A DNA stretch of 32,001 bases from an uncultured Rubrobacteraceae bacterium (GTDB lineage Bacteria; Actinomycetota; Rubrobacteria; Rubrobacterales; Rubrobacteraceae): NCBI GenBank assembly GCA_902806065.1, contig CADCVE010000062.1:1-32001 (forward strand), written 5' to 3'. The notes below the pieces were generated by a model that saw nothing but the letters and a program-made list of their open reading frames with translations, had not been told where the DNA came from and did no database searches. Shown piece by piece: positions 14,624 to 22,954 of this stretch (positions are counted from its first letter, which is position 1; each line of letters opens with the position of its first letter). Position numbers and translations under genes: made by a program.

Positions 14624-16195
14624 CTAAACTCTCTCCTCGGGTATCTCGCGACCGTTCACCGAGGCGTCCGCCGGCATGTTCGGAGTGGGCCCAGTTCCGC
14701 TGACACCCGATACGGAAGGTGTGGTAGGCGTCTTCCCACCAACCTCGTTGCCGTCCTCGGCAAGCCTCAACAACACCGCTGCAAGAACGCCGGCAAGGGC
14801 GACAAAGATCGCGCTCAGGAGAAAAGCGGCGTGGTAGCCGCCATTTAGGGAAGCCACCGGCCCACTCCCCGCGCTGGCCAGACCCTCAGTCCGAGAGGCC
14901 GCGACACTGGCGAGTATCGCCAGGCCGAGCGCCCCACCTAGCTGCTGGGCGGTGTTGACGAGCCCGGACGCTAGACCGGCGTCACGCTCGGGCACGCCGC
15001 TGACGGAGGCCAGGATCACCGTGAGGAAGGCGAACGAGGCCCCAAACCCCAGCAGGAGCATCCCTGGCAAGACGTCCACAAGAAAGCTCCCCCCGACCGG
15101 AGCACGCGCGAAGAGCAGCAGCGAGACAGTGAGCAGCACCATCCCGCTCACCAGCATCGGCTTGACGCCGAAGCGGTTGACGATCTTCGCGGCGGCGCTG
15201 TAGGAGAGGGCTCCCAGGACGAGCGTCGCGGGCAGGAAAGCCAGGCCAGTCTGTAGCGAGCCGTAGTCCAACACCCGCTGTAGATAGAGGGCACCGAAGA
15301 AGAACCACCCGAAGATCCCCGCCACGGTAAGCACCATGGCTACATTGCTCACCGTGAGGTTGCGCGAGCGGAAGATGCCGAGCGGGACCAGCGGAACCCG
15401 CGTTCGCGCCTCGACGGCGACGAAGAGGCCCATTAGCAACGCGGCGACCACCAGGAGGATTATGGTCTGCGCCGACAACCACCCGACGGTGTTGGCCCCG
15501 ACGATGGCGTAGACGGCCGCCACGAGCGACGCGGTGACGAGCAGGGCGCCGGTGAGGTCAAATCCGCCCTCCGCGCTCTCGATGCGATCGGCGTCCAGCA
15601 GCGGCCGGCATAGGGCGAGGGCTACGATGCCGATGGGGAGGTTGACCAGGAAGATCCAGGGCCACCCGAGCGTACCCACGAGGACCCCACCCAGGAGCAC
15701 ACCGATAGTCCCCCCACCGGAGGCCACGAACCCCCAGATACCCATCGCCCTGGCCCGGTCGGCGGGCTCGGTGAACGTGGTTATGATGATCGAGAGTGCC
15801 GCCGGCGCGATGATCGCCCCACCCAACCCTTGCACCGCACGCGCCGCGACCAGCATCGCCTGAGAGCCCGCGAGCCCGCAAAAGAGCGAGGCGAGCGTAA
15901 AGAGAGCGAGCCCGACCATGAACACCCGTCTCCGGCCGAAGAGATCTCCGGCCCTGCCGCCGAGGAGAAGAAAGCCACCGAAGGTCAGCAGATACGCGTT
16001 GACTACCCACGAGAGCGAGACCTCGGAGAACCCCAGAGAGCTCTGGATAACGGGCAACGCCACGTTCACGATCGTGCCGTCGAGGACGATCATCAGCTGC
16101 GCCGCGCATACCAGCAGCAGCGCCAGCCAGCGCCTGCGGTCGTCCCTACCGGACGCCGGTGCTTCTTTGCTTTCGAAGGCGCGACTACCCCCCAC
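14624..16195 (-). CDS. MFS multidrug/exporter permease, DHA2 (14-TM) family
   Basis: 523 aa. GTG start at 16195 with AGGAG 6 nt upstream. Family features: MIVLDGTIVNVALPVIQ (TM1, motif D1), SWVVNAYLLTFGGFLLLGGR and AGDLFGRRRVFMVG (motif A), ARAVQGLGGAIIAPAAL (motif B) and GWPWIFLVNLPIG (motif C region). Hydrophobic segments number about 14, and the C-terminal 45 residues are polar. A proton-driven exporter of drugs or metabolites is expected; the substrate cannot be deduced. It is followed on the same strand by no related gene; upstream are two reductase-like genes that may form a unit with it (84-bp gap). Confidence 0.92.
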   Translation of the reverse strand: MGGSRAFESKEAPASGRDDRRRWLALLLVCAAQLMIVLDGTIVNVALPVIQSSLGFSEVSLSWVVNAYLLTFGGFLLLGGRAGDLFGRRRVFMVGLALFTLASLFCGLAGSQAMLVAARAVQGLGGAIIAPAALSIIITTFTEPADRARAMGIWGFVASGGGTIGVLLGGVLVGTLGWPWIFLVNLPIGIVALALCRPLLDADRIESAEGGFDLTGALLVTASLVAAVYAIVGANTVGWLSAQTIILLVVAALLMGLFVAVEARTRVPLVPLGIFRSRNLTVSNVAMVLTVAGIFGWFFFGALYLQRVLDYGSLQTGLAFLPATLVLGALSYSAAAKIVNRFGVKPMLVSGMVLLTVSLLLFARAPVGGSFLVDVLPGMLLLGFGASFAFLTVILASVSGVPERDAGLASGLVNTAQQLGGALGLAILASVAASRTEGLASAGSGPVASLNGGYHAAFLLSAIFVALAGVLAAVLLRLAEDGNEVGGKTPTTPSVSGVSGTGPTPNMPADASVNGREIPEERV

Positions 16196-16279
16196 GTACG
16201 GCTCCTGGCTTGGTCACCGATGTCGGGGCAAGAACCCGTCCCTTTGTAGGCTTCGAGCTCATTCGCCTCCCGTTTCCGT

Positions 16280-16843
16280 TCATACCTCCCCTGAACCTCC
16301 TGCCGGCTGGTAGGAAAGGACGACCACTCCCGAACCGAAAGTCTTTGTATCTAGGAGTTTCAGGGCCTTCTGCTCGCTCCTATCTCCAAAGAGACGCTTC
16401 CCGCTCCCCACGACGACGGGAAAGATCATGAGCCGGTACTCGTCGATGAGGTCGTGTTGCATCAGCGTGTTCACGAGATCGCCGCTGCCGAAGATCAAGA
16501 TATCCTTTCCGGGCTGTTGCTTCAGCCTGGACACCTCTTCCGCGACGTTCTCTTTGATAAGCGTCGAGTTGTTCCACTCAAGGGGCTCTTCCAGGGTCGT
16601 GGAAACCACGTACTTGGGGTAGCCGTTCATCCAGGTACCGTACTCGCCCGTCTGCTCTTCCATCTGGGGCCACGCGGCAGCGAAGCCTTCGTAGGTCACC
16701 CGCCCCAGCAGGAGAGCGTCGCTCGCGGATAATTCGTCGAACTTGAACTTATCCCGTTCTTCACTCGGGAACTGGAAGGTCCAGCTAGGCTCCTCCATTA
16801 CGCCGTCCAGCGACACGAACTCTGATGCGATTACTCTTCTCAT
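16280..16843 (-). CDS. DHFR/RibD C-terminal-like reductase (copy 2 of tandem pair)
   Basis: 187 aa. RRVIASEFVSLDGVMEEPSW at the start, DALLLGRVTYEGFAAAWP, KYVVSTTLEEPLEW, GKDILIFGSGDLVNTLMQ and EYRLMIFPVVVGSGKRLFG are the standard motifs of the dihydrofolate-reductase-like RibD C-terminal family (YwjB/YyaP group). NADPH-dependent reduction is likely, substrate unknown; these are not the essential folA. Its ATG follows the stop of the upstream paralogue by one base (TGATATG), so the two are translationally coupled. Confidence 0.9.
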   Translation of the reverse strand: MRRVIASEFVSLDGVMEEPSWTFQFPSEERDKFKFDELSASDALLLGRVTYEGFAAAWPQMEEQTGEYGTWMNGYPKYVVSTTLEEPLEWNNSTLIKENVAEEVSRLKQQPGKDILIFGSGDLVNTLMQHDLIDEYRLMIFPVVVGSGKRLFGDRSEQKALKLLDTKTFGSGVVVLSYQPAGGSGEV

Positions 16844-16844
16844 A

Positions 16845-17417
16845 TCAATTCTCCTTTACGACGCGGAACCTGAGATGCGTTGCGAACGGTGATTCGATCA
16901 CCCTGGTTCTCTCCAGCTTTATGCGCTCGGCTCCTGGATGCTCGAACAACCGGATGCCTTCACCGAGCAGCACGGGCACCAGGTGAATCTGTATTTCGTC
17001 AAGCAGTCCGGCTCTTATGCACTGCTGAGCTATACTCGCACCGCCTCCCACAGCGACATTTTTATCACCCGCGGCGGCCTTGGCTTCTCGAAGGACGCTC
17101 TCGATACCGTCGGTGACGAAGGTAAACGTCGTCTCTCCCCTGGCAACCTGCTCTGGAACATCGTGGGAAAGTACAAAATGCTCCACTCTATAGGGGGTAT
17201 GCACGAACCCGTCCACCTTGTCTCCAAGGTCGTACGAGCGTCTGCCCATCACGATTGCGCCCGTGGTCCTGATAGATTCATCAATAATCTCAGCGTCACC
17301 GGCGGTCACGCTACCGGAAGGTGGAAAGAACCAGTCGTGGAGCCCCGCAGGCTCATCGTTCGGCCCAGCGATAAAGCCATCCAGTGACATCGCCATGTCC
17401 AAGAGAATCTTTCCCAC
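16845..17417 (-). CDS. DHFR/RibD C-terminal-like reductase (copy 1 of tandem pair)
   Basis: 190 aa from the GTG at 17417, chosen because GGAGG lies 6 nt upstream and the family start is GKILLDMAMSLDGFIAGPND; the frame extends to 17480. Other motifs: GAIVMGRRSYDLGD, FVLSHDVPE, KNVAVGGGASIAQQCIRAG and EIQIHLVPVLLGEGIRLFE. It has the same fold as the next gene but is clearly diverged from it (VGGG rather than FGSG), so the pair is not a recent duplication. It is followed by the coupled gene at 16280. Confidence 0.9.
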   Translation of the reverse strand: MGKILLDMAMSLDGFIAGPNDEPAGLHDWFFPPSGSVTAGDAEIIDESIRTTGAIVMGRRSYDLGDKVDGFVHTPYRVEHFVLSHDVPEQVARGETTFTFVTDGIESVLREAKAAAGDKNVAVGGGASIAQQCIRAGLLDEIQIHLVPVLLGEGIRLFEHPGAERIKLERTRVIESPFATHLRFRVVKEN

Positions 17418-17508
17418 GACACACCTCCAGGTAATCGACGTTTCTTCACCACCAGTATGTAGAGCTCTTGACTGATCCATTTGAATTGCCTCAAACCTGT
17501 GAGTACGG

Positions 17509-17892
17509 TCAGCTCTCGTGCTTGCCGGTCAGGGCTTCGGTCCGCGGCCGTCGGCCGTAGGCGACGAACGCCGATAGGAGCCCTACCACCAGCGGGATCA
17601 GCGCCGGCATGATACCCAAGCCTGCCAGTAGTGTCAGCGCCGTAGCCCCGATCATAATGACCACCAGCCCGGCGGCGGCCAGCGGCGTCAGGCCCGGCCT
17701 GATGCCAAGGAGTCCGGGGAGGATCAGGCCGATCGCACCAAGCACCTCGGCCACACCAATGAACCGCAAGAACCAGCCCGGCATCGCCATCTGCTCGGTC
17801 ATCACCTCGACCGGCAGAATCAGCTTCATTCCGCCGGTGAACAGAAAGAGGAGCGCGAGCAGCCCCTGGACGATCCACAGTGCATAGTTCAT
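17509..17892 (-). CDS. DoxX-family membrane protein
   Basis: 127 aa from the ATG at 17892 (GAGGAG upstream, 8-nt spacing). The frame runs back to 18156, and an upstream in-frame ATG (METRATAEN) with TGGAG is possible but would add a polar leader unusual for the family. MNYALWIVQGLLALLFLFTG, GMKLILP, FIGVAEVLGAIGLILPGLLG and about four membrane helices match DoxX/DoxD-like proteins. Role unknown; members have been linked to thiosulfate oxidation or redox stress. It is probably in one minus-strand series with the reductases. Confidence 0.85.
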   Translation of the reverse strand: MNYALWIVQGLLALLFLFTGGMKLILPVEVMTEQMAMPGWFLRFIGVAEVLGAIGLILPGLLGIRPGLTPLAAAGLVVIMIGATALTLLAGLGIMPALIPLVVGLLSAFVAYGRRPRTEALTGKHES

Positions 17893-18168
17893 GGTCGGTC
17901 TCCTCTGCGATGACTCGTCGCCGTTTGAGTACGGGTGGGCGGAATACTTGCTGCCGTTTGCTTCGCTATTTTCTGCTGTCGCTCTCGTTTCCATTTCTTT
18001 CTCCACTTCCTCTCTTGCTGGCTGGTGAGATAAAGGACGCCCGTACTGAACCTCTGCAAATCTGCGAGCTTCAGAGCCCGTTCTGACCGCTCCTGTTTTC
18101 GATGAGGCACTTCCCTGTGTACAAGGTGATCGGGTGGACCGTGAGCCGAAGCTCATCGAGAAGGCCAG

Positions 18169-18543
18169 CTAATCTCGGGCCGGCAACTGCTGCACGGCCC
18201 AGCCGTTCCCGTCTGGATCGCTGAAGAAGACAAACGAGACCCCGCGGCCGGCCTCCCAGACCTCACTGACCTCTACCCCCCGCTCGGCGAGCTCCGCACG
18301 CGCGGCGTATATATCCGGGACGACCAGGTGAACGCCCTGAACAGAGCCCGGCTGCGCCTCCACGATGCCCGTCCCAAAGGCGATGGAGCAGGCCGACCCT
18401 CGGGGCGTCAGTTGAACAACGCGCATCTCATCGCTAACCTGAACGTCGTGATCCTCATCGAACCCGACCTTCTCGGTGTAGAAGGCCTTCGCACGATCCA
18501 CGTCGGAGACGGGAACCACTACCAACTCGATCTTCCATTGCAT
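18169..18543 (-). CDS. VOC (glyoxalase/bleomycin-resistance) superfamily protein
   Basis: 124 aa from the ATG at 18543 with AAAGGAAG upstream. A single VOC domain of two beta-alpha-beta3 modules: WKIELVVVPVSDVDRAKAFY, EKVGFDEDHD, MRVVQLTPRGSACSIAFGTG, QGVHLVVPDIYAARAELAER and GVSFVFFSDPDGNGWAVQQL. Such proteins are metal-dependent isomerases, dioxygenases or resistance proteins; a specific substrate cannot be given. The annotation is firm at superfamily level only. Confidence 0.88.
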   Translation of the reverse strand: MQWKIELVVVPVSDVDRAKAFYTEKVGFDEDHDVQVSDEMRVVQLTPRGSACSIAFGTGIVEAQPGSVQGVHLVVPDIYAARAELAERGVEVSEVWEAGRGVSFVFFSDPDGNGWAVQQLPARD

Positions 18544-18844
18544 GGTACGCTTCCTTTCGTATGCTGGTCTAAACGCGATCCTATGCGTGCATCCGTTTCT
18601 AAACTCGCGGTCGAGGGATTCCTGGAGCCGACGACATGTGTGCCGCAATCTGTCTGATTGCCGTCACTGACCGACTTAGCTGTTGTTGTATTTTCGGCCA
18701 TCAGGCACTCCTTAGAGTAGTGGTCTCTTCAGTTGCGGACGGGGTGCTCGACCAGAGGAAGTCTTGCGCAACCCCTGTGCCTCAATCGCTGCCATCAACT
18801 TGCCTCCTTCGCTCCACTCCCCGCGCTGCTGTGCGAGTTGGCTC

Positions 18845-19663
18845 TCAGTAGGTACCAAGCACCTCGTCGAGGCGCCTGGCAAAAGTCTCTGGGTGGCTAA
18901 GGAACCCACTGTGGTCGCCGGGAAAGACGGTGGGTTCCTTCCCTAGCCGCTCGGCCAACACCACGGCGGTGCGATATGCGAGTTGCCCCTCTGAAGCCTC
19001 GCCTACGGCCACCGTGATCGGCAGCGATCGGAGCCGAGAGATATCCGGCGTATAGCCGCCAAGCGGTAACCACATGTGCCCGAGGAAGAAGTCTAGATTA
19101 CCCTGCATCCGGGCCATCGCCTCGGCCATCTCCGGCGGCGGGTCGACAGGCGGCTGCGATGCACCCTGCTCTAGCCCAGCTGCGGCGAGGAACTTCCCCA
19201 TCGCCGGACCAACCCCTTCAGAGCGATAGGTATCATAGACTTCCCCTGCGAACCTGGCGTGCTCGTCGGCGTCGTCGAGCAGACGCGTCAGCGGCGGCTC
19301 ATGGGCAACCAGCGCTCGCACCTGCTCGGGGTACCGGGTCACCAGTTCGAGTCCGACCAAGGCGCCACCGCTGCTGCCGAGCACGTACGCCGGATCAGTA
19401 TTGATCGCCGCGAGCAGTTCATGCACGTCTTGCGCGAAGGTCTGGACCGTCGTGTCCTGGGGTTCGCCGTCCAATGAACTGCGGGACAACCCCCGTGGGT
19501 CGTAGGTGATCACTGTGTACCGGTCGGATAGTACGCTCCTGATAGGAGCGTACACGCCAGAATCAGCAGGCCCGCCCGGGATGAGCAGCAAGGCCGGGCC
19601 AGCACCAGAGACCTCGTAGTGTAGGGTCGCGCCCGGGACCCTCAGAGTGTCAGTAGTCGTCAT
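18845..19663 (-). CDS. alpha/beta-fold hydrolase
   Basis: 272 aa. The ATG at 19663 begins MTTTDTLRVPGATLHYEVSG. Oxyanion region LLLIPGGPADSG; ITYDPRGLSRS; nucleophile elbow VLGSSGGALVGLEL (Ser in G-S-S-G-G); PITVAVGEASEG near the acid; and the catalytic His in GDHSGFLSHPE near the C-terminus. Probably an esterase or similar small-molecule hydrolase. The gene is divergent from the HxlR regulator at 19807, whose usual habit is to control an adjacent enzyme gene, so it is the likely target. Confidence 0.9.
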   Translation of the reverse strand: MTTTDTLRVPGATLHYEVSGAGPALLLIPGGPADSGVYAPIRSVLSDRYTVITYDPRGLSRSSLDGEPQDTTVQTFAQDVHELLAAINTDPAYVLGSSGGALVGLELVTRYPEQVRALVAHEPPLTRLLDDADEHARFAGEVYDTYRSEGVGPAMGKFLAAAGLEQGASQPPVDPPPEMAEAMARMQGNLDFFLGHMWLPLGGYTPDISRLRSLPITVAVGEASEGQLAYRTAVVLAERLGKEPTVFPGDHSGFLSHPETFARRLDEVLGTY

Positions 19664-19806
19664 CGTGAGTTGCTCCTCCCCTGGTGGTTAGCATCGTCTG
19701 GTTGAAGCATACTGCATGATCCTAAAATCCAACCAGTAATTTTGAAAAACCATCTAAACAAGTGTGAATCCAGACTACGCATGCTAGACTCTTTACTGTG
19801 GTCACT

Positions 19807-20463
19807 ATGCGAACATATGATGATGGGTGCGCCGCCGCGCACGCTCTGGACCTCGTAGGCGAACGCTGGGCGCTGCTAATCGTGCGCGAGCTGCTGCTGG
19901 GTCCCAAGCGTTTCGCTGACTTGCGTACTGGCCTGCCCAACGCCAGTCCCGACGTCCTCTCCCGGCGCCTGCGCGGGCTGGAGGGGACCGGAGTGGTGCG
20001 GCGCCGAAAGCTTCCCCCGCCGGCGGCCTCCTGGGTCTACGAGCTGACCGACTGGGGCCTGGAGCTGGAGCCAGCGATCGTCTCGCTCGGCCGCTGGGGC
20101 GCCCGCTCTCCGACCAAGCCTCACGATGCCGAATTGGGTGTTGATTCCCTCGTTCTCTCCTTTCGGACGATGTTTGACCCGCACCTCGCGGACGGGCTCG
20201 GGGCGAGCTACGAGTTGCGGCTGGGCGAGGACCGTTTCCGAGCTGTGGTCGCCAACGGCCACTTCGAGATCTCTCGCGGGAACGCAGAGCGGCCCGACGC
20301 GATCATTGAGACTGACCCCGCTACCCTGGCCGCGCTGGTCTACGCTGATCGCCAACTCGCCGAGGCGTTACGCTCGGGTGACATGAAGATTGAAGGCGAC
20401 GAGTCGGTGGTAGCGCGCTTCCTCGACCTCTTCCCACTGCCCGAACCGGCCAACGGAGCGTAA
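19807..20463 (+). CDS. HxlR-family regulator with C-terminal SCP2-like domain
   Basis: 218 aa from ATG 19807; a GTG at 19798 is also in frame. There is no ribosome site, so a leaderless transcript is possible. Winged helix (residues about 5-90): CAAAHALDLVGERWALLIVR, ELLLGPKRFADL, DVLSRRLRGLEGTGVVRRR and YELTDWGLELEPAI. The second half (about 110-215) resembles a sterol-carrier/alkyl-sulfatase C-terminal ligand domain (FDPHLADGLGASYELRLGED, DATIETDPATLAAL-like motif). Such HTH-SCP2 proteins probably sense a hydrophobic ligand. It is divergently transcribed from the alpha/beta hydrolase. Confidence 0.88.
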   Translation: MRTYDDGCAAAHALDLVGERWALLIVRELLLGPKRFADLRTGLPNASPDVLSRRLRGLEGTGVVRRRKLPPPAASWVYELTDWGLELEPAIVSLGRWGARSPTKPHDAELGVDSLVLSFRTMFDPHLADGLGASYELRLGEDRFRAVVANGHFEISRGNAERPDAIIETDPATLAALVYADRQLAEALRSGDMKIEGDESVVARFLDLFPLPEPANGA

Positions 20464-20564
20464 GGCTAAAAGCTTGCAGGGCGCATCTGCGGAGATCAGG
20501 GTACCGGCGGTCCTCTCCCCGGTTTTTATGTTCCCACCCTCCGTACCTTGGTAGAGGCGGACCA

Positions 20565-20803
20565 ATTGATGTCGTGCATTCAATATTGATATAGTCGTCG
20601 TCGAAGCTGAAGCCTAGGTTTTGCAGCTTCTCAATACCCGCCTCGTCGGAGTTAACGGGGGTACGCGTGCTCTTGATGGCGTAGTCGAGCATGGTGCGGG
20701 CCTTCTCGTCGAGCCCGGCGCGACGGTAATCCTGGATGATGCGCTCGGAGAGGACCGGGTCGTCGGTGAGGCGCCGCAACTCAGCGCCGTGGTGCCAATT
20801 CAC
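20565..20803 (-). pseudogene. fragment of a peroxidase-related (carboxymuconolactone decarboxylase-like) gene
   Basis: The frame starting at 20803 gives NWHHGAELRRLTDDPVLSER, RAGLDEKARTMLDYAIKSTR and IEKLQNLGFSFDDDYINIE, matching the C-terminal half of AhpD/CMD-type peroxidase-related enzymes (after the C-x2-C-HHG site). The catalytic N-terminal half is missing, with HHG at the very start, and after IECTTS the frame wanders into non-homologous sequence. It is a dead remnant. Identification is by recalled pattern. Confidence 0.5.
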
Positions 20804-20895
20804 ACGACTCGACCTTCACGGCCCCTTACTGCTGAACTCATAGAAGTCGAGCCAACGTAGCACAAGCTCTAGCCGCCAGGCATGAATATACGCTA

Positions 20896-21006
20896 CTAGT
20901 TCGGGACGCCGAGCTTCTCACGCTGCCTGGCGACCAGCGCCACCACACGCGAGTCAAGGTCTTTTTCGTCGGGGACGGGGAACCAAATGATCCTCCCGGT
21001 AGGCTC
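20896..21006 (-). pseudogene. C-terminal tail of an unidentified gene
   Basis: An open frame of 36 codons between TGA (21007-21009) and TAG (20896-20898) reads PTGRIIWFPVPDEKDL and then DSRVVALVARQREKLGVPN. The amphipathic, codon-biased look suggests a real gene end. I cannot name the family, and there is no start. Confidence 0.3.
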
Positions 21007-21099
21007 TCATTTCGAGGCAGACTGGCTCTCGAAGCCAGGCAACTTCTAGCCCGAGTTGCCGGGGCCCCTCCTGATCGCTGAGCACTAATAGCTACAGAG

Positions 21100-21190
21100 C
21101 GGAGAGGGTGGGATTCGAACCCACGAGACGGCTTAACACCGCCTACGCGATTTCCAATCGCGCTCCTTCGGCCAACTCGGACACCTCTCC
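21100..21190 (-). tRNA. tRNA-Ser(GGA)
   Basis: 91 nt on the minus strand. Acceptor stem GGAGAGG/CCTCTCC with discriminator G; anticodon stem-loop CGCGA-TTGGAAA-TCGCG with anticodon GGA; a long variable arm (GGCGGTG...) as in class II tRNAs; T-arm GTGGG-TTCGAAT-CCCAC. It is complete and well paired. CCA is not encoded. It is divergent from mtnA. Confidence 0.96.
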
Positions 21191-21302
21191 AGAACGTCAG
21201 AATGTGAGTTTACCAAATCACCGCCACCGGAAAAGCTTCGAGGATGCCTTCTCTTCGGGCTTCGCGTTGTGCCGCCACCGCAATGAAGATATGCTCTCCG
21301 TC

Positions 21303-22370
21303 ATGGAGAGAAGCCAGGAGAGAGAAGCCGTGCGGACAGTGTGGTGGGAGCCTGGCGCGGTTTGCCTCATCGATCAGACGAAGCTGCCACGCGAGCAGGA
21401 GACCGTGCGTTGTACGACGGTCGCGGAGGTGGCCGCGGCGATCCGTGGAATGGTAGTGCGCGGCGCCCCGGCGATAGGCGTCACGGCAGCTTACGGAATG
21501 GCACTAGCGGCGCTGAACAGCCGCGCTACGGAGCGCGCCGGTCTACTCGACGATCTGGCGTTGGCGAAGACGACGCTCGATGCGGCGCGGCCTACCGCAG
21601 TCAACCTGAGCTGGGCCACGGAGAGGATGCTGCGGATGGCGCGGGCCTTCAGGTCCGGTGAGCCTGTGCGGGAGGTTGCCGCGAAGCTGTTGGAAGAGGC
21701 GCACGCTATCCACGATGAGGACGAGCGGGTGTGTCGCGCGATCGGGGACCACGGCGCGGCGCTACTGGATCACGGTTCGCGGGTCCTGACGCACTGCAAC
21801 GCCGGTGGTTTGGCGACCACGGGCTACGGCACGGCGCTCGCTCCGATCCGGACGGCTCACACTCAGGGCAAGAAGCCACACGTACTCGTGGACGAGACGC
21901 GACCGTTCCTGCAGGGCTCGCGCCTCACGGCCTGGGAGTTGCAGCAAGCCGGGGTGCAACAAACCTTGATCACCGACAGCATGGCCGGCCACTTCATGCA
22001 ACGCGGCGAGGTAGACTGCATTATCGTCGGCGCCGACCGCGTAGTGGCAAACGGCGACATCGCCAACAAGATCGGCACGTACAGTCTCGCGGTGCTGGCC
22101 CGAGCGCACGGCATCCCTTTCTACGTCGCGGCCCCAACCTCGACCATCGACATGTGCCTCGAAAGCGGGGGCGACATCGTTATAGAGCAGCGGGATGGCG
22201 ACGAGGTGACGCAACTCGCCGGCCAGTCGCTGGCACCAGCGGGTGTGCATGCCGCGCACCCGGCCTTCGACGTGACACCGCACAACTTCATCACGGCAAT
22301 CATTACCGAGAGAGGCATCATAGAACCACCCTTCGATAAAGAGCTGCGACGCGTGATGCAAGAAGCGTAG
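21303..22370 (+). CDS. mtnA: methylthioribose-1-phosphate isomerase
   Basis: 355 aa from ATG 21303. The frame runs back through the tRNA, and an ATG at 21291 is also possible; no clear ribosome site helps. Family motifs: VWWEPGAVCLIDQTKLP, MVVRGAPAIGVTAAYGMAL, TAVNLSWATERM, VLTHCNAGGLATTGYGTAL (catalytic Cys), VDETRPFLQGSRLTAWEL and IVGADRVVANGDIANKIGTY (catalytic Asp), ending AFDVTPHNFITAIITERG. It isomerises 5-methylthioribose-1-phosphate to the ribulose form in the methionine salvage pathway. No other salvage gene is adjacent. It could in principle act as a related eIF2B-like isomerase, but the motifs fit MtnA well. Confidence 0.95.
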   Translation: MERSQEREAVRTVWWEPGAVCLIDQTKLPREQETVRCTTVAEVAAAIRGMVVRGAPAIGVTAAYGMALAALNSRATERAGLLDDLALAKTTLDAARPTAVNLSWATERMLRMARAFRSGEPVREVAAKLLEEAHAIHDEDERVCRAIGDHGAALLDHGSRVLTHCNAGGLATTGYGTALAPIRTAHTQGKKPHVLVDETRPFLQGSRLTAWELQQAGVQQTLITDSMAGHFMQRGEVDCIIVGADRVVANGDIANKIGTYSLAVLARAHGIPFYVAAPTSTIDMCLESGGDIVIEQRDGDEVTQLAGQSLAPAGVHAAHPAFDVTPHNFITAIITERGIIEPPFDKELRRVMQEA

Positions 22371-22510
22371 GACGGCTCCGGAGTAGCTGGACTGGAGCGG
22401 GTTATAAAACGTAGCTTTTGTCGTAGATCGCCCTGTCAACTACCTGTTCTTGCTGACTGCTGATGGCGTATTTTGCGAAAGGCTCGAGCTTTCCGCGAAA
22501 CACTGTGTCG

Positions 22511-22913
22511 TTACCCGGCGGAGCGTTTTCGGAGCGTGCGTATAAGGGACCATATTCCCACCGCGCCGACGCCCAAGACCGCCCAGCCGTCGAAGCCGGC
22601 GTTCGTTTCACCGTACTCTTCCTCGTAGTCATCGTCGTCGAAGTCGTGGAAGATCCAGGCCCACAAGAAGAAGTTCGAGAAAGCGCCACGCCGCGGCGCG
22701 TACCCCGGATTGTATACACTGGACGATCCGCTCCTGGCGAAGTGTTTTTCGTCACGAAGCTATCCGAAGAGGGCTTGCTCGTGCCGCTACCGGAAGGCTT
22801 GCCTTCCCCACCGCCACCGCCTCTGCCACCACCACCGCGCTGTGCCTCGGCGCTGCCTGCCGCGAGACGACGGCGACGAGGAGCACCGGGATCACGGTGA
22901 GGGAGAGCGTCAC
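22511..22913 (-). pseudogene. Gly-rich exported or membrane protein gene with frameshifts
   Basis: Three consecutive frames encode parts of one protein. The GTG at 22913 starts a signal-like segment (MTLSLTVIPVLLVAVVSRQA). The next frame gives AGSAEAQRGGGGRGGGGEGK. From about 22745 a third frame gives SSSVYNPGYAPRRGAFSNFF, an acidic DFDDDDYEEEYGE stretch, a short hydrophobic helix (WAVLGVGAVGIWSLI) and a basic end with a stop at 22511. The last shift lies at GACGAAAAACAC, where one extra A would restore the frame. Family unknown. Sequencing or assembly error at homopolymers is an alternative to pseudogenisation. Confidence 0.5.
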
Positions 22914-22954
22914 ATCAGCATTTTTGCGTGGAGCGTATTAAGGTCAACGCGTGT

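Larger units (their letters stand above)
20464..21099. other. gene-poor stretch with two minus-strand gene remnants
   Basis: 636 bp without an intact gene. It holds a CMD/peroxidase-like fragment (20565-20803) and an unidentified gene tail (20896-21006). CTGATCGCTGA at about 21071-21081 recurs at 24291-24332. Confidence 0.5.

Noticed and set aside
21108-21302. Extension of the mtnA frame through tRNA-Ser
   Set aside because: The tRNA is complete and well paired; the extra residues do not match MtnA, so the start is downstream.
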